Below are positions 8,602 through 18,190 of a DNA stretch of 64,000 nt, piece by piece; positions within the stretch are counted from its first letter, which is position 1; each line of letters begins with the position of its first letter. A program made the translations under genes and the position numbers. Below the pieces are notes generated by a model. The model made no database searches. It worked only from the letters and a program-made list of their open reading frames with translations, and was not told where the DNA came from. The stretch is from Alteromonas sp. KUL49 (GTDB lineage Bacteria > Pseudomonadota > Gammaproteobacteria > Enterobacterales > Alteromonadaceae), in contig NZ_BJKL01000001.1 in NCBI RefSeq assembly GCF_006538345.1, positions 248,001 to 312,000 on the forward strand. The letters are read 5' to 3'.

Positions 8602-10290
8602 ATGATTAAAAAACGCTATTTGAGCAGTATTGTTGCTGGCTTACTCGTGGTGTCAGGATGTAATAATCAAAACAATAGTGTTGTTACCGACGATGCTGCA
8701 GCGCCTAACGAACCAGAGGTGACCACATCAGCTGTTTTTAGTACATCACAAGCATCAGAAAACCTCGAGTTTGCTAAGCAGCAGTACTTGAAAATGATTG
8801 GTCATGTGGAAAAGGGCGAAAATCTTACACTCAGACCTAACTGTGCTGCGTCACCTGAGATGATTTGCGTGCCTCGCTCGGAAGAACATGACGGCATATT
8901 CATGGAGCAGTCTGAAAAATGGACGAATGGCTTCTTCCCTGGCGTGCTTTGGAAGTTGTTGTCTGCGAAGTCACACATGAACCTAACCGCAGAAGAAGAA
9001 GCTAAGCTTTATTCTTCTGCGCAATACTATCAAGCGACACTTTTCTCAGAGGCTTTGCGCGGAACAACCCATGACTTGGGTTTTATTCTTTATGATTCCT
9101 TTGGCGAAGCTCTTTCATATGACGCATTAAGTGATGAACTTCGTGCCTCGTATCAACAGGCATTAACGACTGGGCGCGCAACACTTGCTACTCGATATGG
9201 TGATGAACAAGGCGTCATACGCTCATGGGATTGGACACCGCGTATGCGTATTACCACCATGGAAGACGGAGAGCCGGTCGCAGATCGCTACACACTGTCT
9301 AATCCTTGGACCTACCCCGTTATCGTAGACAATATGATGAACTTGGAGTATTTGTTCGATAGCGACAGCGAGCGTTATCACGAAATTGCTTTCAACCACG
9401 CGAAAAATACTGCGCTAAATCATTACTTTTATGATGAAGGTGACACGGCACAACAATATCCTCTGTCTTACCATGTGTTCGATTACGGTGAGTTTAAACC
9501 AGGTAACTGGCAGGGCGTTGGTAATATTTCAGCGTGGGCTAGAGGACAAGGTTGGTCCCTTTACGGATTTGTAACTGTCGTTGAAGCTATGAAAAATGCG
9601 AATATCGATTTGGCGGATTACCCAGATTTTGAGGCTCATGTACACAAGCTATACGGTAGTGTAGAGCACTTGCTTGAAGATGGCTTGGTACCTTACTGGG
9701 ATTTCTTTGCAGCTCGTGATAACGCGACTGATTATGCTGAAAATATATCCACAGATACGACGGTTTTCTCCGGTATACTCGCGCTGTGCGACAAAGATAT
9801 TGAAGAGCACTTAAAGCCGTATAAGGGGTATCGCCCTATGACTCTCGATGCGTCTATGATGTCGCAAGAGTCATTAACGCGGCTTGAAGGTAAAGTGGGG
9901 CGACACGGTGAAGTCATACTGCAAGGAGACAAGTTATTACCTTGCGGTACTAAACCCTACCCTGAATCTCACACTAAGATACCTCGTGATAGTTCTGCCG
10001 CAGCAATTTATGCCGCAGCACTTTATCGCTACGCACTGTTCACCGATAATGTGGCGCATAAACAAAAGTTTGCCGATTTAGCCGATAGCATTATGGCTGA
10101 ACTTACTGCGAACTATAGAACAGACCGTGCCAAAAACGGCCGGCCTAATAGTTTTGAGTATGGTTTTGTACTTGCGGAAGCTACAGGTGACATGGGCAAC
10201 GGAGGCGAACTAGACACGCCGATTATCTACGGCGACTTCTATTTTATTGAAGCAAATATGTTGAAGATTGCACTTGACGCAAGCCTCTAA
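8602..10290 (+). CDS. GH88 unsaturated glucuronyl hydrolase, lipoprotein
   Basis: Removes 4,5-unsaturated glucuronic acid from oligosaccharides by hydration of the double bond. Length 562 residues; lipobox VSGC (Cys20). GH88 hallmarks in order: KWTNGFFPGVLW (about 106-117), THDLGFILYDSFG with Asp158, VIVDNMMNLEYLF with Asp243, ARGQGWSLYGF, LVPYWDFFA and PRDSSAAAIYAAALYR. Asp158 and Asp243 correspond to the two catalytic aspartates of the family (Asp88 and Asp149 in the Bacillus GL1 enzyme, from memory). The N-terminal 100 residues are longer than in minimal GH88 proteins. It has its own operator (8517-8527) and terminator (10320-10351), so it may be its own unit within the PL24 block. Confidence 0.93.
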   Translation: MIKKRYLSSIVAGLLVVSGCNNQNNSVVTDDAAAPNEPEVTTSAVFSTSQASENLEFAKQQYLKMIGHVEKGENLTLRPNCAASPEMICVPRSEEHDGIFMEQSEKWTNGFFPGVLWKLLSAKSHMNLTAEEEAKLYSSAQYYQATLFSEALRGTTHDLGFILYDSFGEALSYDALSDELRASYQQALTTGRATLATRYGDEQGVIRSWDWTPRMRITTMEDGEPVADRYTLSNPWTYPVIVDNMMNLEYLFDSDSERYHEIAFNHAKNTALNHYFYDEGDTAQQYPLSYHVFDYGEFKPGNWQGVGNISAWARGQGWSLYGFVTVVEAMKNANIDLADYPDFEAHVHKLYGSVEHLLEDGLVPYWDFFAARDNATDYAENISTDTTVFSGILALCDKDIEEHLKPYKGYRPMTLDASMMSQESLTRLEGKVGRHGEVILQGDKLLPCGTKPYPESHTKIPRDSSAAAIYAAALYRYALFTDNVAHKQKFADLADSIMAELTANYRTDRAKNGRPNSFEYGFVLAEATGDMGNGGELDTPIIYGDFYFIEANMLKIALDASL

Positions 10291-10319
10291 TACTTTACAA
10301 CGCTATGTGTGTTAGTTTT

Positions 10320-10351
10320 AAAGCGAGTGTATGACGTCACTCGCTTTTTTT
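10320..10351 (+). terminator. Rho-independent terminator after GH88
   Basis: AAAGCGAGTG (10320-10329) and CACTCGCTTT (10338-10347) form a 10-bp stem with an 8-nt loop, followed by further T residues. Confidence 0.88.
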
Positions 10352-10369
10352 ATGAATAAAGGAAGGGAA

Positions 10370-11521
10370 ATGCCGCACAGTATTCCGTCAAAGAAATTCA
10401 GCCAGTCTATTGGCGCTACATTGAGTGCCATTGCTATTACACTTACAACAGCAACTTCTGCTTTCGCTGCGCAAGATGTTTACTTTGGTACTGGGAATAA
10501 GCAGGGCGATGGGATCTACCATGCGACATTTGACGAGACTTCTGGTCATCTTTCAGCTGCTACGCGGGTCGCCGACATTGATGCTCCTGGATTTCTAGCT
10601 AAACACCCAAAGCGTGATGTTATCTATGCCGTGGCAGTAGCTGAGGATGTTCCCGTGGTTGCGGCGTACAAAAAAGCCCAAGACAGTTCTCTCGTATTCA
10701 TTAACAGTGTAGCGATTGGCGATGGCTCGGGTACCCATATCTCGGTGCATCCGTCTGGCAAGTTTCTAATTACCGCTCAATATGGCGGTGGGTCAGTAGC
10801 GGTATTTTCTCTTGGTGAAGACGGGGAAATCGTTGAGCGCACACAACTGATTGAGCACCAAGGCGGTAGCAAAGTCTACAAGAATCGACAGGATAGCCCG
10901 CATCCACATTGGGTTGGATTTTCACCCGATGGAGAGTACGCAGTCGTTCCAGACCTTGGACTCGACGCTGCTATTATATATGAAGTCAATGAAAGTGAGT
11001 ATACACTTACTCATCATGGTGAAGCAGTCACAGTTGCTGGTGGTGGTCCTCGTCATATGAGATTTTCGGTGGATGGGGAACGCATTTTTCTGCTCAATGA
11101 GTTCACTTTGAGTATATCAACTTTTGACTATGACGCGGCGAAAGGTACTGCCCAACGTGTCTCGGTGACACCTACCTTATCGGAAGCGACGAAATCACAA
11201 GAAGCATTCAATTCAGCCTCTGAAATCTTAGTGCATCCCAATGGCGAGTTCGTTTATTCAGCCAACCGCGGTCATGACTCGGTGAGTGTGTTCACTTTAG
11301 ATGATGACGGAGCGCTATCGCTATTAGAAAATGAACACGTACGCGGCGCATTCCCTCGTAATATCAACTTGGATTTATCAGGTAAGTGGCTGTTTGCAGC
11401 GGGACAGCACTCAAATACGGTATCGGTGTTTGCTATCGATCAGTCCTCAGGCTTACTGCAATATCAAACCGGTAATACGATAAATGTCCCTGAGCCAATT
11501 TGTATTTTATTTGATGAATAG
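10370..11521 (+). CDS. Periplasmic lactonase, 6-phosphogluconolactonase-type propeller
   Basis: A 383-residue protein with a Sec signal peptide (cut near AFA/AQD) and the repeated beta-propeller pattern of the PF10282 lactonase family: GDGSGTHISVHPSGKFLITA, HPHWVGFSPDGEYAVVPDLG, GGGPRHMRFSVDGERIFLLNE, SEILVHPNGEFVYSANRGHDS and INLDLSGKWLFAAGQHS. The cytoplasmic relatives open sugar lactones; being exported, this one would act on periplasmic sugar lactones, such as those made by the GMC dehydrogenases of this locus (inference). ATG 10370 is chosen because AAAGGAAGG lies just upstream; earlier in-frame ATGs at 10331 and 10352 fall within or beside the preceding terminator. It converges on GH3. 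Confidence 0.85.
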   Translation: MPHSIPSKKFSQSIGATLSAIAITLTTATSAFAAQDVYFGTGNKQGDGIYHATFDETSGHLSAATRVADIDAPGFLAKHPKRDVIYAVAVAEDVPVVAAYKKAQDSSLVFINSVAIGDGSGTHISVHPSGKFLITAQYGGGSVAVFSLGEDGEIVERTQLIEHQGGSKVYKNRQDSPHPHWVGFSPDGEYAVVPDLGLDAAIIYEVNESEYTLTHHGEAVTVAGGGPRHMRFSVDGERIFLLNEFTLSISTFDYDAAKGTAQRVSVTPTLSEATKSQEAFNSASEILVHPNGEFVYSANRGHDSVSVFTLDDDGALSLLENEHVRGAFPRNINLDLSGKWLFAAGQHSNTVSVFAIDQSSGLLQYQTGNTINVPEPICILFDE

Positions 11522-11528
11522 TGCTGTT

Positions 11529-11562
11529 GAAAAAGCTCTCTCGAAGGGATGAGAGAGCTTTC
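11529..11562. terminator. Bidirectional terminator between lactonase and GH3
   Basis: GAAAAAGCTCTCTC (11529-11542) and GAGAGAGCTTTC (11551-11562) form a stem of at least 11 bp between two convergent genes, with an A-rich flank on one side and T on the other. Confidence 0.75.
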
Positions 11563-11580
11563 AAAACTAGTTTGTTAAAA

Positions 11581-13845
11581 CTAGGGAGTTACCGTAAATG
11601 TTTCGGTAAGAGTGTCAGCGGAGGATGTGCCAACCTCGACAACAAAATCTCCTGCTTCCACTTTTGTTTCCATATCTAGCCCAGTAAAGGCCAACATATC
11701 TGGGGTGATTGTAAAAGAGACCATTCTGGATTCGTTAGGTGCTAGCGATATTTTTTCGAACCCCTTGAGTTCTTTCGCCGGGCGGATCACTGAACCGATA
11801 ACGTCTTGTATATAAAGCTGAACCACTTCTTTGGCATGATAATTACCCGTGTTTGTTACTGTTACTGACACAGTAAAGGATTCATCTTTAGATACCTCAT
11901 TTTTCGATAGTACCAAATCACTGTAGTTGAATGTGGTGTAACTCAGCCCGAAACCAAAGGGGTAAAGAGGTTGTGCTCCCAAGAACATATACTCTTTCTT
12001 AAAGTTGATATTTTTCTGACTGTAATGGAAGGGCAGTTGGCCAATATGACGAGGCACAGTCACGGGCAGTTTTCCAGAGGGTATTGCTTCGCCGATGAGC
12101 ATTTTCGCTACCGCAAGATCACCTTGTTCACTTAAATCCCATGTATCTAGAATGGCATCCGCATGCTCATTTACCTCAGGTATTGCCAGCGTACGTCTGT
12201 GTTTGAGTACAACGATAACAGGCTTCCCAAGTGCGCTAACCTGCTCTACTAGCGTATTTTGTAAACCTACGAGCTGAATAGAGGCGCGATCGCCTAATCC
12301 ACGGGCAAAGTAGGCTTCTTTAGCAGTGAATTTGTCGCCGCCCAAGAAAAGCACAATAACGTCGCTTTGTTTTGCTGCATTGATTGCGTTGTCAAAACCT
12401 TCTTGATTCTCACTGTTGGTGAGTAATCTTGGCTCAAAGGGCTGTTCGTCGGTTAAAGAGAAGCCCGGTTCAACAACAAGTGCCTGTGTATCTCCTAAAA
12501 CTTCTCTGAATTGCTGTTCGGTGTTGTCGCCCACTAATGGGCCAATCAAACCAATGGTTGCATTGTTGATGTTTTCCAGTGGAAGTGTGTTGTTAGCGTT
12601 CCTCAACAGAATAATAGATTCAAGATCAGCTTCATGTGCGAGTGACAAGGACTGTTCGTTTCGCACGGCAGCGGCGACCTTTGATACATCGATAAACGGA
12701 TTATCAAATAGCCCAAGAATAAACTTAACCCTTAGTACTCGACGAACGGCATTATCAATTTGCTCCACAATTGCAGGGTTTTCGCGAGCTAAGCGAGGTA
12801 GGTATGCATATGCATCTTCACTGTACAAATCGATGTCTAGCCCTGCATCTAAACCCATAAGGGCTGCATCGTCTGGCGTTTCGGCAACACCCATAAAATA
12901 ATGCAGACGTGCGATGTCATTAGAATCTGATACGGTATATCCTGAGAACCCCCATTGATCTCGTAGTAAGTCGGTGAGTAACGCTTTATTGCCGTGACTT
13001 GCGATACCATTGAGATCACCATGAGACGCCATAATGCCTAGTGTATGCGCTTCTTGTACCGCCGCTTTAAAGGGAGGAAAAATTTCATCAATAAGCGTGC
13101 GTTCTGAGATTTGAATAGATGCAAAGTTACGTCCGCCTTCTACTTGACCATAGCCTGCGAAATGTTTAGTCACTGCACCTATGTGTGTTCCGGCCGATAA
13201 GCCTTCAAAACGGCCCTGTACACCATTGACGGCAGCAACTACCATACGTGTGGTGAGATAAGTATCCTCGCTATATGCTTCGCTCATGCGACCGAATCTG
13301 GGGTCACGCATGATATCAGCTTCAGGTGAGTGGCAGATGTGAAGCCCTCGTAAACGCGCCTCTCGACCAATCGTATCCCATACCTGTTCAACAAGAGGTT
13401 CGTTCCAAGTTGCAGCCATATTCAATGGGCGGCTGAATCGCGTTGTGCCTGTAGCATCCACACCGTTATAGGCTTCAGTGATAAATAGGGCAGGAATACC
13501 CAAGCGGCTATTCTCTATGATGTATTTTTGTAGCAAATTATTGTGTATCGCGGCTTGCTCGGGGCTGAGGAATTCCCCTGGGTTTTTAATGCCTGCAATT
13601 CCGTACTTGAGCTTTTCCTGAACAACCTCTGACAAGATTAACTCGTTGCTCTCTGAAGCTTCAACACCTTTGTTAGCATGAAAAATACGCATCTGACCCA
13701 CTTTTTCCTCTAGTGTCATTTGCGCCACAAGTCGCTCCACTTTCGCCGATATTTCAGCTTCTTCTTTCACTGATAGCGGTGAGGAAATAACAGAAAAAAC
13801 AGGAAATAGCAGAAGTAACGTCAGTTTACTTAGCTTGTTTAACAT
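11581..13845 (-). CDS. GH3 beta-glycosidase (beta-xylosidase/beta-glucosidase-like), exported
   Basis: A retaining exo-beta-glycosidase of 754 residues with a Sec signal (hydrophobic residues 8-20). The TIM-barrel N-terminal domain shows EKVGQMRIF, DIMRDPRFGR, KHFAGYGQVEGGRNF and GFSGYTVSDSND with the expected nucleophile Asp307. The second alpha/beta domain (about 400-620) and a C-terminal fibronectin-like domain (YPFGFGLSYTTFNYSDL onward) follow, the usual complete layout. In an ulvan locus it could release xylose or glucuronate-linked residues; specificity cannot be read from sequence. A predicted operator lies 69 bp upstream at 13914-13924, tying it to the uronate regulator. The start ATG 13845 opens a good signal peptide. 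Confidence 0.92.
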   Translation of the reverse strand: MLNKLSKLTLLLLFPVFSVISSPLSVKEEAEISAKVERLVAQMTLEEKVGQMRIFHANKGVEASESNELILSEVVQEKLKYGIAGIKNPGEFLSPEQAAIHNNLLQKYIIENSRLGIPALFITEAYNGVDATGTTRFSRPLNMAATWNEPLVEQVWDTIGREARLRGLHICHSPEADIMRDPRFGRMSEAYSEDTYLTTRMVVAAVNGVQGRFEGLSAGTHIGAVTKHFAGYGQVEGGRNFASIQISERTLIDEIFPPFKAAVQEAHTLGIMASHGDLNGIASHGNKALLTDLLRDQWGFSGYTVSDSNDIARLHYFMGVAETPDDAALMGLDAGLDIDLYSEDAYAYLPRLARENPAIVEQIDNAVRRVLRVKFILGLFDNPFIDVSKVAAAVRNEQSLSLAHEADLESIILLRNANNTLPLENINNATIGLIGPLVGDNTEQQFREVLGDTQALVVEPGFSLTDEQPFEPRLLTNSENQEGFDNAINAAKQSDVIVLFLGGDKFTAKEAYFARGLGDRASIQLVGLQNTLVEQVSALGKPVIVVLKHRRTLAIPEVNEHADAILDTWDLSEQGDLAVAKMLIGEAIPSGKLPVTVPRHIGQLPFHYSQKNINFKKEYMFLGAQPLYPFGFGLSYTTFNYSDLVLSKNEVSKDESFTVSVTVTNTGNYHAKEVVQLYIQDVIGSVIRPAKELKGFEKISLAPNESRMVSFTITPDMLAFTGLDMETKVEAGDFVVEVGTSSADTLTETFTVTP

Positions 13846-13913
13846 GATGGGTACACCTTGTTATTGTTTGTAGTTAGCACAGCTGATGCACGCAATTTCA
13901 TAAATGGGTCATG

Positions 13914-13924
13914 CGGCCTTACCA
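13914..13924 (-). promoter_or_regulatory. Predicted GntR/FCD operator, site 2
   Basis: On the minus strand this reads TGGTAAGGCCG, 69 bp before the GH3 start. Ten of eleven bases are identical to site 1. Confidence 0.62.
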
Positions 13925-14001
13925 GTGCAATCCTAACAATTCCGTGGTGTGAAGATCAATCGAAAAGATTGTAAATGATTTTTATTGATTGATTGTGACT
14001 T

Positions 14002-14033
14002 GTGGGCGTGCTGAACGGTTTGAGCATGCCCAC
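14002..14033 (-). terminator. Hairpin downstream of the nucleoside-hydrolase-like gene
   Basis: GTGGGCGTGCT (14002-14012) and AGCATGCCCAC (14023-14033) pair over 11 positions with one G-T. The U-tract on the minus strand is poor, so this may be a weak terminator or an mRNA-protecting stem. Confidence 0.5.
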
Positions 14034-14047
14034 GTGTAGATAGATGA

Positions 14048-16213
14048 TTACTGTTGAGTATATTTACCCGTCAACATGTCAGTAATGTCGGCCGCGGTGG
14101 CGAAGTTGTTTCCGCCTTTATTGGCGCCAGTGATCCACCAATACATCATACCGGCGTCTGAGCAATCGAATTTATTGGTTTGGAACGGAACTATGCCGTC
14201 TTGCTCTGCATAGGCGAGCATTTCCCATATAAAGTTCATACCAGGGTTATTTGATTCTTTAGCCCAGTCCCACTCGTGAATCGGGCCCTGCAAACCCAAA
14301 TTTTGGTCGCCAATTTGGTGTTCTGTTACACCGTGCTCAAGGATTTGCTCCCACGTAAAGAAGTCGCCACTGTTGTCATTTGCAGGGTGATGCGACACCA
14401 CGTGGACGTACTTGGTTACGTCGGGGTTTGCTTCTGCTAATGCATATCCAATAAGGTCTGGCTCTCCAGCCTCAATAATCCATAAAGGATCGTCAGATGT
14501 TGAATTGTTTATTGCATCTACCAAGTCTTGAGTAGCTTCTTGTTGGTGCGTTCTACAATTGTAATAGTCTCGCAGCTGTGGAAAAGGACCGAAAAGCTCG
14601 ATACTTTTTCCACTCAGGTAATGAAGTACTTTCTGGCGACGTGCTTCGTTTTCTGGGTCTATTTGATAGCGAGCCTTGTTTCTGAAAGGGTCTAAATCGC
14701 AAGAATGAGATATGTGTACTATGCGATCAGATAGCCCCGTTTGTTGTAATAACGCAAACATCACTGGTGTTGCACCAATATCATCAGGATCCGGTGAATT
14801 ACCGTCAATGACCACCGCTAGTCTGCCTTGGGGTGCCTTAACAGTATCTAACTCTGTATCGGTTACATAACGTTCCCAGAACGCATGGACAGACTCTGTT
14901 CTGTGATCTTGGTCGAAGATCCACCAAATCTCTGCGTGGTCTGAAAAGTCTACACCGCCTTTGGGAATGACCGAGTAGGATGCGTCAAATTCGGTACCTT
15001 TTATCAAACTATCAGCGAGCGTCCAAAGCGCTTTTGGTACGGCGAAGCTGTTCTCTTCACTCGTAGCCGCGTTTATCCATTTATTGCCCTCTGCAACATA
15101 CATGGGCGTCACAGGACCCCTTCGATTATTTCTATCAAAGATCCGTCGCGGCTTGTTACCGTCTGATACGGGCTGATAGTGTGTTAATGCTTTCACTCGA
15201 GCGAGTGCTTCGGGGTTGGTTTTACTCTCATTCCAATCGCTATGTTGAACAACAATAACGTTGTTTTTTATTACCGATGGATGAATACCCGCCGAGAGCA
15301 GTGCTTCTAGCCAGTCTCGCGTAAAGTCTGACTGTCCAGCCTCTTGTACCCACGCTTTACCACCTTGGGCAAGAACGGCCTTTACCCTGTCTCTTACCAG
15401 TGTTATCGCATTGTCTCGGTGATGATGAGCGTCTACCCAGTTAAAGTTCTCTTTACCGAAAGCAAGCTCAAGCAACCCGTTTGCATTAATATAATCGCCT
15501 ACTTGCTCGCCGTAAGTGCCTGCAACAGCGATAAAGTTTGTATTATTCATGTCCTCATGGGCAAACATTGAACCTAGCGCGGCAATGGCGTGAATGTCAT
15601 CAGCATCTGGCTTCAAATCGAATTGCGATACAAGAATATCACTGTGTTTGCTGAAGTAGGCCCGCGGTCGTTGTGCCGCTTCTGAAGGTGATACGGTTAG
15701 TGATTGCCAACGACCTCTTGACCACGCTGTACCGCCATGCTCAGGTATTTCACCATTGGTATGCGCTACTGACGCTACACTGATAGTGTCGCCTGACTTA
15801 AGTGTTATGTCTCGCCATGTATGTGGCGCCGGTGCTAAATCTAACTCAGACCCCTTGCCAATATAGGCACCACGGTATGTTCCAACGACCACGCCGTTCA
15901 CCAACAGTCGATAAATGGGCTCACCATCTTCTTCACTCATAGTAGTAATTTGAATATCGAATCGACCTGATTGGCCGGTATATTCCACCGAAGCTTGGGC
16001 AAATAAATTGCGATATTCAACACGACGCGCGTCAATCGCTAGTGCATTATTTCTACGGTCATGGTAGTAGGGCGCGTCTGCATCGGCATTAATAGCAAAG
16101 TCTTCAATAGCGTTATATACAATAGGTGCTTGGGTCGCTGCATCCACACCAAAAGAGGTGACTAATGCAAACAGCAGTGAAGTGACGGCGATACGGCTTG
16201 TTTTGATAAACAT
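14048..16213 (-). CDS. Exported protein with two nucleoside-hydrolase-like domains (DUF1593-related), function unknown
   Basis: A 721-residue protein with a Sec signal peptide (cut near DAA/TQA). Residues about 30-175 look like a beta-sandwich, possibly carbohydrate-binding. Two similar halves follow. Half one has FDLKPDADDIHAIAAL (Asp199, 203, 205, 206) and WVQEAGQSDF (Glu291). Half two has IDGNSPDPDDIGATPV (Asp470, 475, 477, 478) and WIIEAGEPDL (Glu581). The clustered aspartates resemble the calcium/ribose-binding DxDxxxDD motif of inosine-uridine nucleoside hydrolases, and DUF1593 proteins share that fold. Substrate is unknown; in this locus it could act on a glycosidic bond of ulvan oligosaccharides (inference). 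It is divergent from the sulfatase at 16376. Confidence 0.65.
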   Translation of the reverse strand: MFIKTSRIAVTSLLFALVTSFGVDAATQAPIVYNAIEDFAINADADAPYYHDRRNNALAIDARRVEYRNLFAQASVEYTGQSGRFDIQITTMSEEDGEPIYRLLVNGVVVGTYRGAYIGKGSELDLAPAPHTWRDITLKSGDTISVASVAHTNGEIPEHGGTAWSRGRWQSLTVSPSEAAQRPRAYFSKHSDILVSQFDLKPDADDIHAIAALGSMFAHEDMNNTNFIAVAGTYGEQVGDYINANGLLELAFGKENFNWVDAHHHRDNAITLVRDRVKAVLAQGGKAWVQEAGQSDFTRDWLEALLSAGIHPSVIKNNVIVVQHSDWNESKTNPEALARVKALTHYQPVSDGNKPRRIFDRNNRRGPVTPMYVAEGNKWINAATSEENSFAVPKALWTLADSLIKGTEFDASYSVIPKGGVDFSDHAEIWWIFDQDHRTESVHAFWERYVTDTELDTVKAPQGRLAVVIDGNSPDPDDIGATPVMFALLQQTGLSDRIVHISHSCDLDPFRNKARYQIDPENEARRQKVLHYLSGKSIELFGPFPQLRDYYNCRTHQQEATQDLVDAINNSTSDDPLWIIEAGEPDLIGYALAEANPDVTKYVHVVSHHPANDNSGDFFTWEQILEHGVTEHQIGDQNLGLQGPIHEWDWAKESNNPGMNFIWEMLAYAEQDGIVPFQTNKFDCSDAGMMYWWITGANKGGNNFATAADITDMLTGKYTQQ

Positions 16214-16375
16214 CGATTGATGACTTTATATTGTTGGATTTGATTGAAAATGATAATTTTTTGTTAGCAAAGGATCAAGCTTTACTAAATAATGTTCACA
16301 TACTCATTGAAGTAACCAAGCTAAAGTGCGAGCTGGAAAATACAAATTTGAATATGAACTAAGGGGATTTTGTCA

Positions 16376-18107
16376 GTGACGTTAACAATAAAAGCTCATT
16401 TACTTTGGGGTATAATAGCGTTTGCCACACTGAGCTACTGTAATTCGACATCTGCACAGACAGCGAGTACACCTCATACAGACACTCGACCTAATATTCT
16501 CTGGCTTGTCGTAGAAGACATGAGTCCAATCATTGCTGCATATGGTGATGACACGGTGGACACACCAAACATTGATAGATTGGCCAAAGAGGGGGGTTAC
16601 TTACACCAACGTTTATTCCACATCCGGTGTTTGTGCTCCGAGTCGAGCTGCAATTACGCTAGGAATGTATCCCTCAGCCGTGGGTGCTAACCATATGCGT
16701 ACGTCATCAAATACCCAAGATACTGGGTTACCTGCTTATGAAGCGGTACCGCCAGCACACGCGAAAATACTGAGTCAGTACTTGCGCGAGGCGGGCTATT
16801 ACACCACTAACAATGTAAAAACTGATTATCAGTTTTTACCACCTAAGGCCGCTTGGAACGAGAGTAGTGTTTTTGCCCACTGGCGTAATAGACCTGCTGG
16901 CCAACCTTTCTACGCGGTGTTCAATTTTACAACAACCCATGAGTCAGGTTTGTTTGAGCCGTATGGAATAAGACATATAGAGTCGAGACACTACTTTTCT
17001 GATGATGCTGCGCGTATCGCCCAACTTCCACAGCATCATGCTCAGAAAACCAGTGTCATCGACACGCCTATACACCTACCAATTGATACGGTTTTCAAAG
17101 TTCCTCCATATCTTCCAGATACCCCTGAAGTACAATATGACCTGTGGAAAATGTATAACAATTTGGTCGAAACAGATCGTCAAATTGGTGCGATTATTCA
17201 ACAGCTTATTGATGACAATTTGTATGATTCTACCATTGTCGTTTTCTATTCTGACCATGGCGGTCCCCTGCCTCGTCAAAAACGACTCATTTACGATAGC
17301 GGGCTTCAGGTTCCATTTATTATTCGTTTTCCCAATGCGCGGCGAGGGGGAAGTACAGACGACCAATTGATTAGCTTCGTTGATTTTGCACCAACCACAC
17401 TAGGCATGGCGGGCATCGACGCACCACCGCACATGCATGGTCAGGATTTTTTGGCGATTGATACAGAAAAGAGAGAATACATTCATGCAGCGGCAGACCG
17501 ATTTGATGGTTTTACCGACGTGATAAGAGCGGTGAAGAACGAGAGATTTAAGTACATTCGAAACTATCGGCCTGAGCAGGGTTACTATTTACCTGTGGTA
17601 TATCGTGAGAGGATCCCTACGATGCAAGCACTACTGAGACTGCGAGATAGCAACGGGCTAACGCCAGAACAAGCACAGTGGTTTCGGACGAGTAAACCCG
17701 TGGAGGAGCTTTTTGATACCCATAACGACCCACATGAACTTGTTAATCTTGCCGGTGAAGAACGATACCAAGATGAGTTGCGCCAACTTCGTCTGGAAAT
17801 GGACCGTTGGCTTGCGGACATTGGTGATGTTCCAAATACTGCCGAGGTTGATTTAATAAACGCATTGTGGGGCGGGCAGCCAGAAAAGCCCACAACTGCG
17901 ACGCCTGAGTTCAGCACGATGAATAATAAGTTTGTGCTTTCTAGTGATACCGAGGGCGCGGTTATTTCTTACCAATTGAGTTCGGATGATTCAGCACAGT
18001 GGCATTTGTACACCGGTCCCTTTTTGGTTCCAAGTAAAACGTCAGTGACGGCTGTGGCACATCGTTTGGGTTTTAATGAAAGTCCTTCAGTAGTGGTGAA
18101 AAATTAA
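16376..18107 (+). pseudogene. S1-type sulfatase, frameshifted at a G6 tract
   Basis: Start GTG 16376 follows AAGGGG (16361-16366) and gives a signal peptide ending STSA/QT. The first frame encodes the sulfatase N-terminus (PNILWLVVEDMSPIIAAYGDD, TPNIDRLAKEG) and then derails at 16591-16596, a run of six G. Removing one G joins it to the downstream frame, which carries VTYTNVYSTSGVCAPSRAAI with the complete C-A-P-S-R formylglycine site, the metal site SDHGGPLPRQK, and a C-terminal CHB_HEX_C-like module (SSDTEGAVISYQLSSDD). Full length would be about 577 residues. Either a sequencing error, a slippage mutation or phase variation. If real, the active-site Cys is not made from the natural start. 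Confidence 0.85.
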
Positions 18108-18190
18108 TCTTATTCTGGATTGTTACTGTGGTGTTAAGAAATTAAATGATATATATTGACTGCAAATGATTGTTTGTGGTTGATTTTGTT

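Noticed and set aside
10331..10369. Longer start for the lactonase
   Set aside because: ATG 10331 lies in the loop of the preceding terminator and ATG 10352 adjoins it; ATG 10370 has a good ribosome site and directly opens the signal peptide.
12416..12901. Long plus-strand open frame opposite GH3
   Set aside because: It is antisense to a clearly homologous GH3 domain, has no ribosome site and no recognisable protein features.
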